DNA from: Ephemerocybe angulata
Lineage: Eukaryota > Basidiomycota > Agaricomycetes > Agaricales > Psathyrellaceae
DNA: 64,000 nucleotides
NCBI GenBank assembly: GCA_013368325.1
Contig: JAACJK010000111.1
Span: forward strand, 434,001-498,000
Direction: 5' to 3'
The notes under the pieces are model-generated. The model was not told where the DNA came from and ran no database searches. It was given only the letters and a program-made list of their open reading frames with translations. Shown here in pieces: positions 30,797 to 43,604 of this stretch. The first letter of the stretch is position 1; each line of letters opens with the position of its first letter. The position numbers were made by a program, and so were the translations under genes.

Positions 30797-31621
30797 TCCT
30801 CCTAGGATCGCCGAGGCTACAGGTCTCCCGCAAAAGGGTGGTGGAGGATACGGTCAGAACAGCGGGGTGTCCCCCAATGCTTTCATTACGTTCGTCGCCA
30901 CTGAGAATAATCCACGCTAGCTGAGGAAACATGTCAATCGCGATGATGGCAGCGTTACATATATAAAGCACACATGGAGGCCGGGAGTTGACAGGACGGT
31001 CCCACGAAGTCTAAATATATCATTGTCAAAGCCATTGGCCTTGGCCCTTGTGAGCATCGATGAAGGGATTTCCTGTGGGGAGGTACGACGGCGGGAGCAA
31101 CTAATTGCTGTCTTGGTCGTTTATGAAGGTAAGTGCACACACACTTCTTGGTCGAGACCACTGTGCGAAAGGGTAGGACCCGGCGCTCTTGGTTGTGTGA
31201 AACGCCCTCCCGTCTATCCAATTGAATTGGGACAGATGACTTACATGTACATACTTACCTACAGGCTACATAAGGTGCACGCAGGTCCCGGAATCCCGTG
31301 AGGCCATGCTCCTGTGAACTCGTCCCCACGGAACAGCATTCAGATGGTGGTTGGATGGTGGTGTACTGCAAAGGTATTCCACATCTGTCCTGGCCCCATA
31401 ACATGACCCTTGGTTGGAAAAGGTCAAGTAAATGAGCCGTTCGAAGGTTCTCTTTAGCCACCATGCACCAGTGGATATTGCTTTGACTCCCCCGTTTGGG
31501 TACTGCAGATCCTCAAATGGCAGTTCCCAGGTCCGCCAACGTCAAGCAGGCCACGGAAGTACCGGTGGTATACAGTTCAAATGAGATACACTCCGATGAC
31601 GGCGTACATCGTCGGTAATCC
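30797..31621. other. Intergenic region
   Basis: Contains short minus-strand open stretches of no recognised family and a (GTA/CAT)-rich segment near 31240. No gene is claimed. Confidence 0.45.
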
Positions 31622-33410
31622 TTACGAAAAGCAACGAGAGATACCCAGCATGTCCTCAACGCTACCGCGAGCAAGACTGGGAAGCGTCAGCCGATAGACC
31701 AGAAATTGGCTGTCGACGTCCAATCCCTGATTATAAGGAACGCCGCCAATAATGCCATCGGTGGTTGAGAAATTGTTATCCGCCTGCAAGGGTAATTATC
31801 AGAATTATAGCGAATCTTAGCGACGCCAGCGAACTCACGATGGCAAAAACGAAATAATCGTCCTGATTCTCAGCATCGCATACTGGCGCAATGGCGAGCC
31901 CCTCCCATCGAGAAGCAATCAGCGTCTCGTCATCCGGGGAGCCATTGTGCAGTCCAAGCTTCTTAAGCGACTTCTTGTCGATCATGTCCACAAAAGATGT
32001 GTACTCCGCTGGGACGACATCGTCCACCAACTTTCCACCTGGTGCTACTGGGTGTGAGGGGTCGTCATACTTCGACCCCGCAATATTAGTCGCCCCGTTA
32101 ACAGAGAACAGGTCAATCTGCCTGCAAATCCACTTTGTGGGTCACTGGGAATTTCCCTATGAAAAAGGGAGAGTAGTGCGTACTTGTAGCTCGACTTTTC
32201 CCCGTTACCTCCCCTCCCATCACCATCCCTCGAAAGAGACAAGAAGGTGCCGTCGCCCACAAACAAGATCTCACTCGACGCCCTCGTCTTCCCCTTCGAC
32301 GCGCTCCTCGGCAAAGGCACGACCCATTCACCTTTCAGCTCCGGACTCTCTCCTCCCACTCCATACGCTATAATCCTGGTGTGCCTCGATGTGGTATCCG
32401 ACTCTTTGCCATCCTTGTCAGCCCCTCCGTCTTGCACCAAGGCGGATTGGAGCATAGCGTAAAGGACACGGGTTTCGTGGTCCATGGTGAGACCTTCGAA
32501 CCCCTGACCCTCCATTCTACCAGTCACAGGGTTGGCGTCTGATACGAACTCAATGTCGCCTGCGGAATTGAGGGGAACGTATGCCCTCGGAGGTTGGATC
32601 ACGCCGATTCTGTGTCCAGACGAGTTGAAGTGGTAGACGTGAGGCCCATACTCGTCTCCCAGCCAATATCTAGTAAGCGATGGAATCGCATCAAGGTTAG
32701 ATGTAAGCCTTCCGTCGAAGATTGCTTACTCACGTTCCATCCACGTCCTCTACAATCGATTCCGTGTCGAGGGTCAGTCGAGGGTCAGCGGAGGAAACAA
32801 GTGGGAGGGCAGGGTCAGACGATGTGGGCGGTCGTGTCCCATTGGGGTCCACTCCGCTCAGCTTGCTACCATCGGTGTCAAACTGTAGCACAGTTCGCTG
32901 GTACGACAGAGTAAGAGTCTTCAACGCTTCAGAATAATCCAGGTTCTTCGATCCCTCGTAAGGGTTTAAGACAAAATCAATCTCGTGCTGGCGAGTCTGG
33001 TACCCATCCTTCAGGTTCCTATTGAATATGTTCCAGATTAAAATTGGAGAGAGGTCAGAAAGAGGTGTGATGACCGCACCCATGAGGTCCTGAGTCAGGA
33101 TGTGTGATAAAGGTTCCTGCGAAACTCCCGTTACTCGTCACGAACCAGCTGCCCCGCTTGACAGTCACCGCACTGCCTATTCCGCCGATTGTGTCTCCGA
33201 GAGAGTCAACAGCGTTGGAGGGTAGGATACCAAAAGCAACAGGACCCTGTTATTCGATGGCTTATTAGCACTGAATGGGTTGGGGCTAACACTAGGGCTG
33301 ACCTTATTGACGTAGGAGTGCCGTCCAAGTTGAAACGTCACATATTCTGCTCTCTCGCCGCCATAGATATGGGACAAAAGCAGCGATGATAGCCATGTGT
33401 ATAGGTACAT
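31622..33410 (-). CDS. Secreted esterase-like/phytase-like protein, tandem copy 1
   Basis: Starts at 33410 with MYLYTWLSSLLLSHIYGGERA, a plausible signal peptide, and continues into YVNKGPVAFGILPSNAVDSL after an intron. The middle matches the bacterial/fungal esterase-like activity of phytase family, a beta-propeller: HPDSGPHG, EIDFVLNPYEG, DGTYWLGDEYGPHVYHF, GQGFEGLTMDHETRVLYAML, ARIIAYGVGG-type blades, WEGLAIAPVCD and FVFAIADNNFSTTDG. It ends at 31622 with MLGISRCFS. Six or seven short introns sit at the same places as in the neighbour. GDEYGP and EGLT are the usual family markers. Substrate is not certain; family names come from weak phosphatase/esterase links, so enzymatic activity is inference. 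Confidence 0.78.
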
Positions 33411-33893
33411 GGTTGTGGTGTTGGGGTAGGAGGGCGGCTAGCAACTTGAGAGTTGGACGGAATGCCAATTGAGGCTGACGGTGACTCGTCGGTCTTTACT
33501 CTCTAGAGGTGACCATCACATTATCAGGAAGACTGTCAACCCCATTAAAGATGCAACATGATTGTCCCAGCAGGAGCAGGTCTTTGAATTTCGGCGTTTT
33601 GGGTCTTGGACGGCATAAGCTGGCACCAGGAATGGCGCCCAGTGTAAGATGGATAAGCTTGAGTCTTGGCTATATCTGACCCCTCCATTGATATCTGTTA
33701 CCCATGATTGGAGCGGCTGGGGGCAATGATGACCTGTTCTTCATGGGCCATGGCGATGGGCGTCAATTGACAACCTTCGATGGGTGAGCGCGGATGATCC
33801 CAACTCGATATTGGTGTTCCCACGATCAAGTCAAAATAGGGGTTTCATCCCTTTTCGTATTCTCAGTACATGCCTGAGTTGGACTCGGAGGAG
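33411..33893. other. Intergenic spacer of the phytase-like pair
   Basis: 483 bp between stop and start of the two tandem genes, presumably including the promoter of copy 1. No TATA box stands out on the minus strand. Confidence 0.45.
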
Positions 33894-35674
33894 CTACGAA
33901 AAACAGGGTGAGATGCCAAGCGAGGTCTCAACACTACCCCGAGAAAGGCTAGGTAGAGTCACCCGATAAACCAGGAACTGGGTGTCCACATCGAGTCCTT
34001 CGTCGTAAGAGACGCCGCCAATCACACCATCGGTGGTCGAGAAGTTATTATCCGACTAGGAAAGGCAATCGTCAGAATGAACGTATGAAGTCGAAGGTTA
34101 GAGACTTACAACAGCGAAAACGAGGTAGTCGTCTTTATTGCTGGAGTCGCATAGTGGAGCGATGGCAAGCCCCTCCCAGCGAGAGGCGATCAAGGTCTCG
34201 TCGTTCGGAGAGCCATTGTGCAGTCCAAACTTCTTGAGGGAGTCCTTATTAATTAAGTCGACGAAGGAGGCATACGCCGCTGGGACTACATCGCTGGCCA
34301 GCGTTCCGCCTGGCGCTACTGGGTTCTTGGGGTCGTCGTACTTTGACCCCGCAATGTTAGTCGCCCCCGTGATTGAAAAGAGGTCGATCTGCCTGACGCA
34401 CCATGCTGAGTGAGCATAGTTCTCAGTCTAGGGAAGAATTCTGAACGTACTTGTAGCTTGACTCGTCATCATTGCCTCCCCTTCCGCCTGCGTCCCTCGA
34501 TAGAGACAGGAATGTCCCGTTCCCGACGAACAATATCTCGCTCGATGGCCTCGTTTTCCCTTTCGAAGCACTCCTCGGCAAAGGAACAACCCACTCGCCT
34601 TTCAACTCCGGACTACTCCCTCCCACTGCATAAGCCACGACCCTCGTGTACCTCGAAGTAGTGTCGGACTCTTCCCCATCAGAATCCACCCCTCCGTCTT
34701 GGATCAGAGCCGACTGAAGCATCGCATAGAGCGTGCGTGTGCTGTGGTCCATGGTGAGCCCTTCGAATCCCTGCCCACCAACTCGCCCAGTGACCGAGCT
34801 CGATGAGAAGTCAACGTATCCTTGGGAGGTGATCGGGAGGAATGCTCTTGGGGGTTGGATGACGCCAATCCGCTGACCGGCAGAGTTAAAGTGGTAGATG
34901 TAGGGCCCGTACTCGTCTCCCATCCAGAACCTGGGCAAAAAGAAAGTGACAAGTCGGCCAGTGAGTACAAGTATTGTACTGCTAGAAGAGACTGCTATCA
35001 CTTACGTTCCATCCACGTCCTGTGCGATTGATTCAGCGTCAATCGTAAGGCGGGGGTCGCTAGAGGAGACGAGTGGGAGTGCAGGGCTAGACGTAGTAGA
35101 CGATTGCGTCCCACTAGGATCCACTCCGCTCAGTTTACTACCATCAACGTCTACTTGTAGCAGCGTCTTTCGGTACGCCAAACTGAGAGTCTTCTTTGCA
35201 TCTGACAAGCTTAGACTACTCGAACCCGTATAGGGAGTTAAGACGAATTCGATCTCCTGTTGCCGAGTCTGGTACCCCTTGTCCAAATCCCTGTTAGGAC
35301 TCTGGTCAGTACCCAGGGACATAGGGAGAACTTGTGTACGTACCCATGAGGTCCTGAGTCGGGGTGCATGACGAAGGTACCTGTGAAGCTCCCATTCTTC
35401 AAAGCAGACCAAGTACCCCGTTTGATGGTCATTGCGCTGCCGATTCCACCAATAGTATCTCCGCTAGAATCGACAGCATTGGATGCTAGAACACCAAACG
35501 CGACGGGGCCCTATAGATTCAAGACTTTAGACGCCGATCCCAGGAGGTCAAAACATGGTGTTTACTGACCTTACTAACATAGGAATACCCCCCAAGCTTA
35601 ACAGGCGTATCGGCCCTCGCACTGCTGAGCAGCTGGCACAGGACGAGTGAGGATAGCAGCGGATACGAGTACAT
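33894..35674 (-). CDS. Secreted esterase-like/phytase-like protein, tandem copy 2
   Basis: Paralog of the gene at 31622-33410 with the same exon layout. Starts MYSYPLLSSLVLCQLLSSARA at 35674 (signal peptide), then YSYVSKGPVAFGVLASNAVD, HPDSGPHG, YQTRQQEIEFVLTPYTG, FWMGDEYGPYIYHF, GQGFEGLTMDHSTRTLYAML, WEGLAIAPLCD, and DNNFSTTDGVIGGVSY, ending LGISPCFS at 33894. The C-terminal half (GEWVVPLPRSASKGKTR) is nearly identical to copy 1, while the signal peptide and the EIEFVLTPYTGSSSLS region have diverged. Tandem, same-strand placement suggests unequal crossing-over. Functional caveats are as for copy 1. Confidence 0.78.
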
Positions 35675-36275
35675 CCTGATCGTAACGTCGCACTGAGAAG
35701 ACGGTCAATGATGGGAAGAAATGAAGGGTTAGCTCAAGAGGTCGCATTTTAAAGCGAACCCAGCACGTTCTACTCCGTCGCATTGGTTACGAACATCGCC
35801 ATCATGGTGTAAAGATGCCTCAGTGCTCAGTGCTCAGTGCTCACCCGATTTCCGATACAGCGCTCTCAAAACCTCGAAAGGGTATCAAGCGACATATGGC
35901 TCTGGGTGTGGTGCGCTATTGCATGAAACTTCTGACCGTACAACGTGCATGGGCCACCATGAGTACCCAACTTCCTTTCGACTGTTTTATCACTGCCGAT
36001 TGTTCTGGTCTTCCGAAGAGACGGCGGGCGAGGTGCGGTAGGGTGTCGGGGCAGCTTCGAATGCTTGACGAGCCCACGACGATGTCGAGGGGATTCTGGG
36101 TTCATCATTCTTTCCGGTAAAAACTCACGAGTCAGCATTTCGAAGGCATAAAAGCAGCATGGGTGGCAACCGAACGTGCGCGATTCGGAGTGGTTCGAAG
36201 GTCCCTGATTAAATAAAAGCCTATCTATTTTAGTTGGAATTAGTATGACGAGTTGATGTTTAGTCTGGTGAACAC
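35675..36275. other. Intergenic region
   Basis: A short tandem triplication CAGTGCTCAGTGCTCAGTGC near 35820 (7-bp unit); otherwise nothing recognised. Confidence 0.5.
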
Positions 36276-38003
36276 CTAAGATCCCTGCTCCAAGTAAAGC
36301 AAATGGTACAAATGACGACTCCATTCGAAATACACAGCTGGCAGACACCCTGTGAGGGTGCTCAACATGGATTCCCGGAAGAGGTTTGAAGACGACTCAC
36401 AATGCAAGCAATCTTTGCCCGGGCTGCTATGAGCGTCCGGTCTCTGCAACGACATGTCATAGACATCCATGAACAGCCATTTCACCCCTCGAACAAAGCG
36501 CGATTTGTTGGGCTGCTTCACCATCCGGCTCAGCCGCTCAAGACGGCTAATTTCTTCCCTCCAAATCTGACTGTGCACATTGAAGTAGTCCCAGTCCCAT
36601 CGACGCCGGGTCACAATATCTCTTTCACTCGTTGCACTCAAGTCTGATAGCTCGAAGAATCGAGCTTCCTCCAGTCGCGCCTCCGATAAATCTGCAAAAG
36701 GCTTGGTGTGAAGCTGGCAGCTGGGGTGGCCCGGGTTGGTGGAGCGATAGAATATCGTCAGGCGAGTGTATTGCGAGAATTTCTTCATCACCATCTTGAC
36801 CTTTCAGACTAATAGTCAGTTAAAGTCAGAGCAAGTTGTAGATCCATTACTTACCATGGTTTTGTAGACGTTCGTTAGAGCTGCCCGTTCTTGTTCTAGC
36901 GTTTCGAGACGCGGTAGCATGTACAGCGTACCGCGAGACCACTGGAAGGTTGATTATGCCTTGAGCATGTAAACGAGTGATGGACTTACGTGGGCACCGG
37001 TGTTCAAGACCAAGATAGTGTCCCTTGTCACGCTAGCATCTTCCCCAGGGCGGCCCTTCGTCAACCAGCGGAAGAAAGCTTCCCAGTCATCCGCGCGTTT
37101 CATAGACCTTAGGTGCCACGGCCAACCCTCAGTCGCTCCATTAAGTCCAGTAAGGTACCGTAGCTCTTCCTCGTGAACAAGCATGTGTTCTTCAACTACA
37201 CTGAAGATAGGGTAGTCGAGGCGAGAGTCCGGAACGCCAGCTCGCTTCTGGAGTTCCAATGTCATAGGATGATGTTTCTGCAGAATGTGAGTTCGAATGA
37301 AAGAATCCTTTGGTAGATGAGGAGGGTCCATGGTGAATTTGATGCCCCCTTCCTGCAGGTACGACCCGAAAGCATGTTCATGGCCTTGAGATAGTGAGTC
37401 TGTGGCAAATCTGAGCTTCATGTATGATAGCAAGGAAAGAATCAACCAGACCGACATACCTCCCATAAACACGAGGCCCCCCGGTGTTTTGAGCAGACGT
37501 ACGACGAAATCCATAGGATCCCAGGGTATCCATTCGCCGTCGCTAGGCTGCCACATCCAGTTCATGATATCCACTATCCTCTGCTCCTTCAAGCTTTTCG
37601 TCTCCGCTGGCGTCCGTGTCACTCCAGAAGGTGGCTCGCCGACATTGCAGGAACTCCATTTCGTGGACCCCTTCTTCGCGAAAACTTCCTGGAAGTCTTC
37701 TAGAGTTTTGAACTGGGGTTCTCGAGGAACCCAGCGACCCTGCAGGCATTCGTTGTACTGACAGAGTGTTGAGTTGCTATCGACGATTTCGGCTGGGAAT
37801 TGGTGTTCATGGACTGGTGATAGGCGATCAGCGATGCCTTCTGTGAGATCTTCTTCTTCGTTCAATTCCACTTGCGTCGTGGAGGTGTGCGAGAGGAGGT
37901 AGCAGAAAAAGGCGGCTGTAAGGATTGCGAAGACGCGATGCCTCTGTTTCATGGTGGCTGGAGGACGTAAGGTGCGTTGAACAGGAAGGGCTGACATGGT
38001 CAT
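36276..38003 (-). CDS. Type II membrane Pmr5/Cas1p-type GDSL/SGNH-like esterase
   Basis: Start at 38003 (MTMSALPVQRTL) precedes a single signal-anchor VFAILTAAFFCYLLSHTS, so a Golgi type II topology is expected. The lumenal part has the conserved Cys-containing opening CQYNECLQGRWVPRE, an ILVLNTGAH-WSRGTLYM segment typical of the PC-esterase family (Pmr5 and Cas1p N-terminal domains), and a C-terminal part reading RLTIFYRSTNPGHPSCQ, then WDYFNVHSQIW, WLFMDVYDMSLQRPDAH and DCLHC, the final D-x-x-H-like region carrying catalytic Asp/His in this family. Members acetylate or process polysaccharides in plants and fungi; the acceptor here is unknown. The longer Met at 38204 would put 67 residues before the anchor and is less likely. 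Confidence 0.72.
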
Positions 38004-38311
38004 TGCTGAAGGTTGCAGGTCCGATGTTGGTGAGACGTCACCCTCTGTCAGCCTGCTTGCACAACAGAGCTCCCATCGAACCCAAGGTTCTGACTTAACC
38101 GTAGGATATGTAGAGGGCCGCAAGCGAACGTTTTGAGGGTGGCCTCGACTGAATATGGAAACGAGGTTGCTTATTGCTGCTCGAAATGTGAGGACCTCTG
38201 ACAAGGTACCGCCATTTGACTAAACCAAAGCCATGTACCGGTGGGCGTACTGGAATATTATGATTGGGCGCCTAACAAATAAGAAGGGCGTACCACACAG
38301 CTCCATTCCCT
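38004..38311. other. Short intergenic region
   Basis: About 308 bp between the esterase start and the CWC27 stop, which are both on the minus strand. Nothing recognised. Confidence 0.4.
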
Positions 38312-40456
38312 CTATCTGCGCGACCTATCCCTGTCTCCATACCCCCCGCGATCCCTGTCTCCATAACCCCCGCGGTCCCTGTCTCCCCTCCCGCCATCCC
38401 TATGACCCCCCGCCCCATGATGCCTCCCTCCACCTCCGTGCCTCGGCTTGTCCTTCCCTTCCTTCCGTTTCCTCTCCCTCTCCTCTTCCCTCGCCTGGGC
38501 ACCCCTCGCTCTGGGGTCAATAACTTCATACTCCCTCTCCGCCTTATCCACCTCCTCTTCATTCCCCTTCGGAAAGTGTAGTGAATGTCCCAAGAACCCG
38601 GTATCGTCATCCACTTCCATACCATCATCCTCTCCTTCTTCCTTGGCTTCTCCGTCAGCATTATCTTCGTTTTCAGAGTCCACAGCCATTGCGCCCCGCA
38701 ACTTGTCCCTGAAGCTATCGAGCATGCCCATGATATCGCCCTCGTCCTTCTTATCTTTGCCTTTCTTTCCCCCGCCCTGCTTCGCGCCGCGTTTCGTGTA
38801 CTTGGCCATCTCCTCCGCGAGGTACGACTTCTTGGCCTTCTTCCGAGGCCCGTCGTCGTCCGAGAGGTCCCCCGCGGTCCGACGCGAGAGTTTGCGGATA
38901 TCTGCTTCCATACGTTCGATTTGTGCGCGATGCGAGTCACTGCGAGTACCTATGGGTCAGTAACCGGTGGACGTCGAGTCTAAGGAATCACGTACGCCGC
39001 CCCGAGTTTCTCTTTCTCGTATTTCTCGCGAATCTTCGTGATGTCCACATCCCCGTCCTTCTCTTTCTCCTTCCCTTCCTTCTTCTTCGACGGTTTTGGG
39101 GCGGGAGGTTCTGGGCTTTCTGAAGCGGGGGGCTTTGATGCTTTGGACTTTGGCGGAAGCTCGCTCACGAACGCGGGTATGGGGACAGAGCTTTCGGGCT
39201 TCGTGTCGACCACTAATAGCACATCCTCTGGTTAGTGGTTTAGGATAGGAAGAGTGGGGTTACGCACGATCTGGTCTAAATATAGCCTTCTTCTTAACTA
39301 CAAATGTCTCCTCCTCAGCGTCGGCATCCTCGCCAAAGCTAAGAAGCTTCACGTTCCTGTGCACATTATTAGCTGGGCGGCGTAGAATGTTGAAAGGAAC
39401 GACGTGCTTCTTGGCACCCTTCTTTCTCTGTTCCTCCTCACGTTCTTTCTGAGCGTCCTCCCTTGCCTTCAGTTGAGCTCGACGCTCTGCGGCAGTGATA
39501 CGAGGAACGATGTCATCGAATGGGTTGTCGATGATGCGAACAGCCTTAATCTTCGGTGGGCTGCAGGCAGTTGTAAGTATGCGAAAAGGGAGAAAGAATG
39601 GATGGGCACACACTAAACCGGTCGGTTGTCCTTGTCAATTTCTGCAAAGTATTCGATGTTAGGGAACTGATGGTTCCCCAAGGGTAGAGGACACGAACAT
39701 ACCCATTTCTCCAATCTTCATGACATCTGTGACTCCGTAAGCCTCCGCCAATGTCATTATTGGTATGCCACGCACTGTAAACTGTGTCTCCCATGCATCT
39801 TCCGAACAAGGTGTGCTTGCCGTGCAGCTCATCCGCCCTGTCTGAAACGATTTCGGGGTTAACATTGGCTGGTATCGGGCCGTATTCTACGCACCAAGCG
39901 TAATGAAGAACTGGGAGTCATTGGAGTCTTTGGTGCCGTTGTTTGCCATTCCTACAAGGCCGCGATGGGCATACCGGAGTCGAGGGTGGATTTCGTCTTC
40001 GAATGGTTCTGGAATGCCGCCATCCAATGTCAACTTCGATAACGGTGCATTGTAATACTACGTACCGCCGTAGAACGACTCTCCACCATTCCCTGTCCCC
40101 GTTCTGTCACCCGTCTGAACCAAGAAACCTGGCATTATCCTGCGCATCCCACCCCTCCTTCAGAATGTTGCCGTATTCACGTTATGCCGAAGGCTTACCG
40201 GTGAAAGATAACACCGTCATAGTATCCTATCAAGGGGGTTCGTTAGGTTTTGCCCAATATACAGGTGCCAAACTCACAGACCCTCCATAGCGAGCGCTAA
40301 AAAGTTCCGGCATGTCTTTGGGGCTTCCTGGCATCGTCATGTTCAGTTTTCTGTGTTAAAGCGACCTCGAAGAACGCTTACCTTCGACCAAAGCTCTATA
40401 TCGATCTCTCCGACCGTAGTTTCGATAATAACGCGTCCTTTCGTGGGTAGAGCCAT
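38312..40456 (-). CDS. CWC27: Spliceosomal cyclophilin CWC27
   Basis: Starts MALPTKGRVIIETTVGEIDI at 40456, the N-terminus of the cyclophilin domain in this family. Exons then give ALAMEGYYDGVIFHRIMPGF, VQTGDRTGTGNGGESFYG, GLVGMANNGTKDSNDSQFF, and HGKHTLFGR; the next exons carry PPKIKAVRIIDNPFDDIVPR and the helical ITAAERRAQLKAREDAQKER, characteristic of CWC27/SDCCAG10. The C-terminus is charged (DITKIREKYEKEKLG, then MEADIRKLSRRTAG, KKSYLAEEMAKYTKRG) and ends in RGGYGDRDR repeats. CWC27 joins the activated spliceosome; as in human CWC27 the isomerase may be inactive. The start is supported by strong similarity to family openings, and there are at least six short introns. Confidence 0.85.
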
Positions 40457-41533
40457 GATGATGGTGATGGTAAGAGGCAAGAGGCGGTTGAGAGGCGCTG
40501 GCGACGGTGCCATCAAACTTGGCTTGAACCCGGACCACCACCATCTAATCCTTTTTCAACTTTAACAGACTATAACGTGGATTCTTAGACTCTTTCTCAA
40601 TGTGCTACAACTAAAAGAAGGGCTAGCAATCCATATCGGGGCGATATATGGTTGATATACGATTAGGCTGGGGATACTCTAGGCTCTCCTTCTCTGGGGA
40701 TTGGGTCATCCCTCTCGACCTTCTTTGGAACCCAGCTCCACGCAAGGAGATCTATTTCTATGCTCTCTGGGTGCCCTGTGCTAGTGCAAGGTGTATCTCG
40801 AGGAGTCATAGAGAGACCAAAGAAATGTTTGGTGTGTGTTCTTAAATATCATATTATGGTGTTTACGCATGGGATAGACGCGTAATGGGCATGTCAGTCG
40901 GTCTTCTAGTTGAAGGAGGTGCTATCCCGTCCTATTTCCATCCCTCTTTCTTCTCCCCTGCCAAATGACGCCCATACACCCACAAGCGTTCTTACGGTCC
41001 CCTCCAGGTGCACCGTTGATGGTCCAATGACGAGAACCTTTGTGGCTGAGAAGCTACAGTTGCAGACATTCCCCCACCTGTTCTTCTCCCTTACTTGAAT
41101 CCTTTTGGAGAACCAGGCAACTTGGCAACGGAAAGGACTTGCAGGATATTTATTGTCAATACAGTTTGCACCCGTGCAGTGCCTATTTGAGATTCCTTGT
41201 CCTCTTCCCTATCGACACCCGGCAACCTTCAACGCCTCGAGGTTGTGCTGATCGAGCTGACCCCATACCCAGAGTGATATATCGGGCGCGCCTTGATCTT
41301 CCTCCGTATTCGGCTCAAGGGAAGGACGCAGTCGACTCGCCGTTGTGGGCGCACGCTCCCAATGCTTCTGTCACATGGCGTACGCCGAGATGCTGTCAGA
41401 GAGTTTATACTATTTGACCTAACTACAGTCGAGCGTTATAAAGATAGTGCCCAGACATGGCATACTCCGGCTTCTCCCCTGCCCCCGCCCCACTCCAACA
41501 CACCGCCTGTCCTTTCTCTTTTGACTACCCTAC
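40457..41533. promoter_or_regulatory. Divergent intergenic region; TATA box of the DUF6534 gene
   Basis: About 1.1 kb. A GTTATAAAGATAG (TATAAAG 41437-41443) sits 97 bp before the ATG at 41534. No gene was recognised in the rest. Confidence 0.45.
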
Positions 41534-43037
41534 ATGGCTTCCACAGTCTCTCCACTAATGTGAGTAATTTCGCCCCATTTACACATTACGGTGGATTGAT
41601 CTTTCTCTTGGAAATAGGACGGCGCCTTTGGTAGCTTGTTTAATGCGTATCGTCACCGGCACAGCCTAACTTGCTTGTCTATACCAGCTGGTTGGCTCGA
41701 TGAGCAGCTACTTCTTCCTGGGCGCTTATTTCGTTCAACTCCGTGCGTCGTGTCCCACTCTAGGCCTGCTTCCTACTGATCTCTCGATAGTCCAATACAT
41801 TTCCCTGGCACGGAAACACAAAGAACGGACCGCAGTTCACGTCATAGGTAAATCCTTTCGTCGTTCTAACCCGCCCTCGCATTCTCAAGATTCTTCAAAG
41901 TCGGCCTAACCACTACCATCGAACTCCTACAACACGCGTTGATGATGCACACAATATACGAGATGTTCATCGTACGGGCTGGAAACTACAGCTTTGTCAA
42001 CACGCCGTGGAGCAGCGCTGCACTTCCCGCCCTGAACGGACTTGGTGAATCCTCCCTTCGACTCCCATCTTCCTTGGCCATAGACTGACGAGCGAATCGC
42101 AGTCGCATTTCTAGTCCAAATATTTCGAATATGGTTAGTTCTCCGCTTGTAACTGGCTTCGATCTTACGTCTGACATGGAGCAGGAGGGTACACGCCTTC
42201 ATGAAATCTATCTGGGGAACCGAATACATCACCCCATTTATCTTTCTAGTCAGTCACCGATGTTCGATCTCTCCGGTATTCTGAACACTGTTTGACAATC
42301 ACTCATCCTCTTCAGGTCTGTTTTCTCCAATGCGGCGCCGCTGTTGCCGCCACTGTGTTGGTAAGCGCCCAATAAGCCGATCTGCTACCTTGTGTATTCA
42401 CGATCGCCCCCCAGTTCGTCCGTTCTGGGAACAATGCAGAACAGTTGAGCTTTCTGAAGCCTGCCATGATCACATGGCTAAGTCTCACTATCGTCTGTGA
42501 TACCCTTGTAACAGCGAGCATTGTCCTGCCGGTACGCGTCCCGAAGGTCCTTTGTAGAACTCAGCTTTTACTGACTCAAGGTTCGTTTCCAGCTTCTGAA
42601 ACGCAAATCCACGAGCGAGTGCCACCGTTCGCAAAAGATAATCAACGGCGTCATCCTCAATGCAGTCGAGAACGGCTCTATCACGCTCCTCTTCGCCATC
42701 CCGTATCTGGTCGTCTTTCTCAAGTTCCCAAATACGATGTTAGCTGTGCCTTTGTAAGTTCTCTTTCTGGTTAGCGCCGTTCAAGGAGGTATGCTCATTG
42801 ACTCTTCCTTGAACCTTCTTTAACTTGCAGTGAATATGTTATTGGCCGATTGTAAGTTCGTTTCCCGTCTTGTAAATGCCGACATAACGATATTTTTGTC
42901 GTAGGTATGCGAATGTGTTGTTGGCGACACTGAATGGGAGAGAGCGGGTAAAGGACCCGGAGATTAACCTCAATACCTCTGGCACACACACTTTGGTTTT
43001 CGAGAAGACCGATGTAGAAAGTGGGGGATCCGTTTGA
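41534..43037 (+). CDS. DUF6534-type seven-helix membrane protein, copy 1
   Basis: Exon 1 is MASTVSPLM; many short introns follow. Readable segments in order: LVGSMSSYFFLGAYFVQL, QYISLARKHKERTAVHVI, LTTTIELLQHALMMHTIYEM, NYSFVNTPWSSAALPALNGL, VAFLVQIFRIW, FMKSIWGTEYITPFIFLV, KPAMITWLSLTIVCDTLVTA, IINGVILNAVENGSITLL, FAIPYLVVFLKFPNTMLAVP and the signature end LYANVLLATLNGRERV, then a soluble tail ending VESGGSV. That ending and the penultimate helices identify the DUF6534 family common in Agaricomycetes; no function is established. The gene at 62482 is a paralog in the same orientation. Confidence 0.8.
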
Positions 43038-43121
43038 AGAGGCGGGGGCGGATTGGACCTCGGGAACTGGTATCGTACATGTATGTATATATAATAGGCT
43101 AATACGAAAACCACTACATAA

Positions 43122-43569
43122 TATACACTAAACGTACGCATGACATGGAACGGCCAGAAGTCATCGCTACAAGAAAAGTGCGAAAACAGGATGTCGAGGC
43201 TAAAGAGCTGTTGATATGAACCAGACAGTACTTACACTGCGAGGACTGCCTACGGGATAGTGGAACGGGTGCTGGCGAAGGGGCTAGGTTACGGCAAAGC
43301 TGACACCTCGTCCAGGAGCTCGTCGTCACAGTCCGGATTCAGGCATACTGTACAGTGTCAGAAACAGAGCCTTATTAGCGTCACGGCGGATACTTTTAAC
43401 GCTTTTTGAGCATCCTCTTGAGTGAGATCAGTGACACTCTTAACGTGCATTCTGCTAACGTAGTTCCCTATGGGCCACTTAGCAGGAGAAGCTGACCGGA
43501 AATACACACAGAACATACGCGTGACATGGAAAGGCCAGAGGCATCGCTACAAGAAAAGTATGAAAACAG
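43122..43569 (+). repeat. Imperfect direct repeat pair (about 68 bp units)
   Basis: Unit 1 43122-43189 and unit 2 43501-43569 share TGACATGGAA, GGCCAGA, CATCGCTACAAGAAAAGT and GAAAACAG with a few substitutions. They flank about 310 bp that includes a minus-strand Cys-containing fragment (NPDCDDELL). Confidence 0.65.
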
Positions 43570-43604
43570 AGTTGTTTACTTTCGAAGCGAAGACGATTGA
43601 AAGG

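Noticed and set aside
38233..38523. A plus-strand Pro/Ser-rich open frame
   Set aside because: It is the antisense shadow of the Arg/Gly/Asp-rich end of CWC27.
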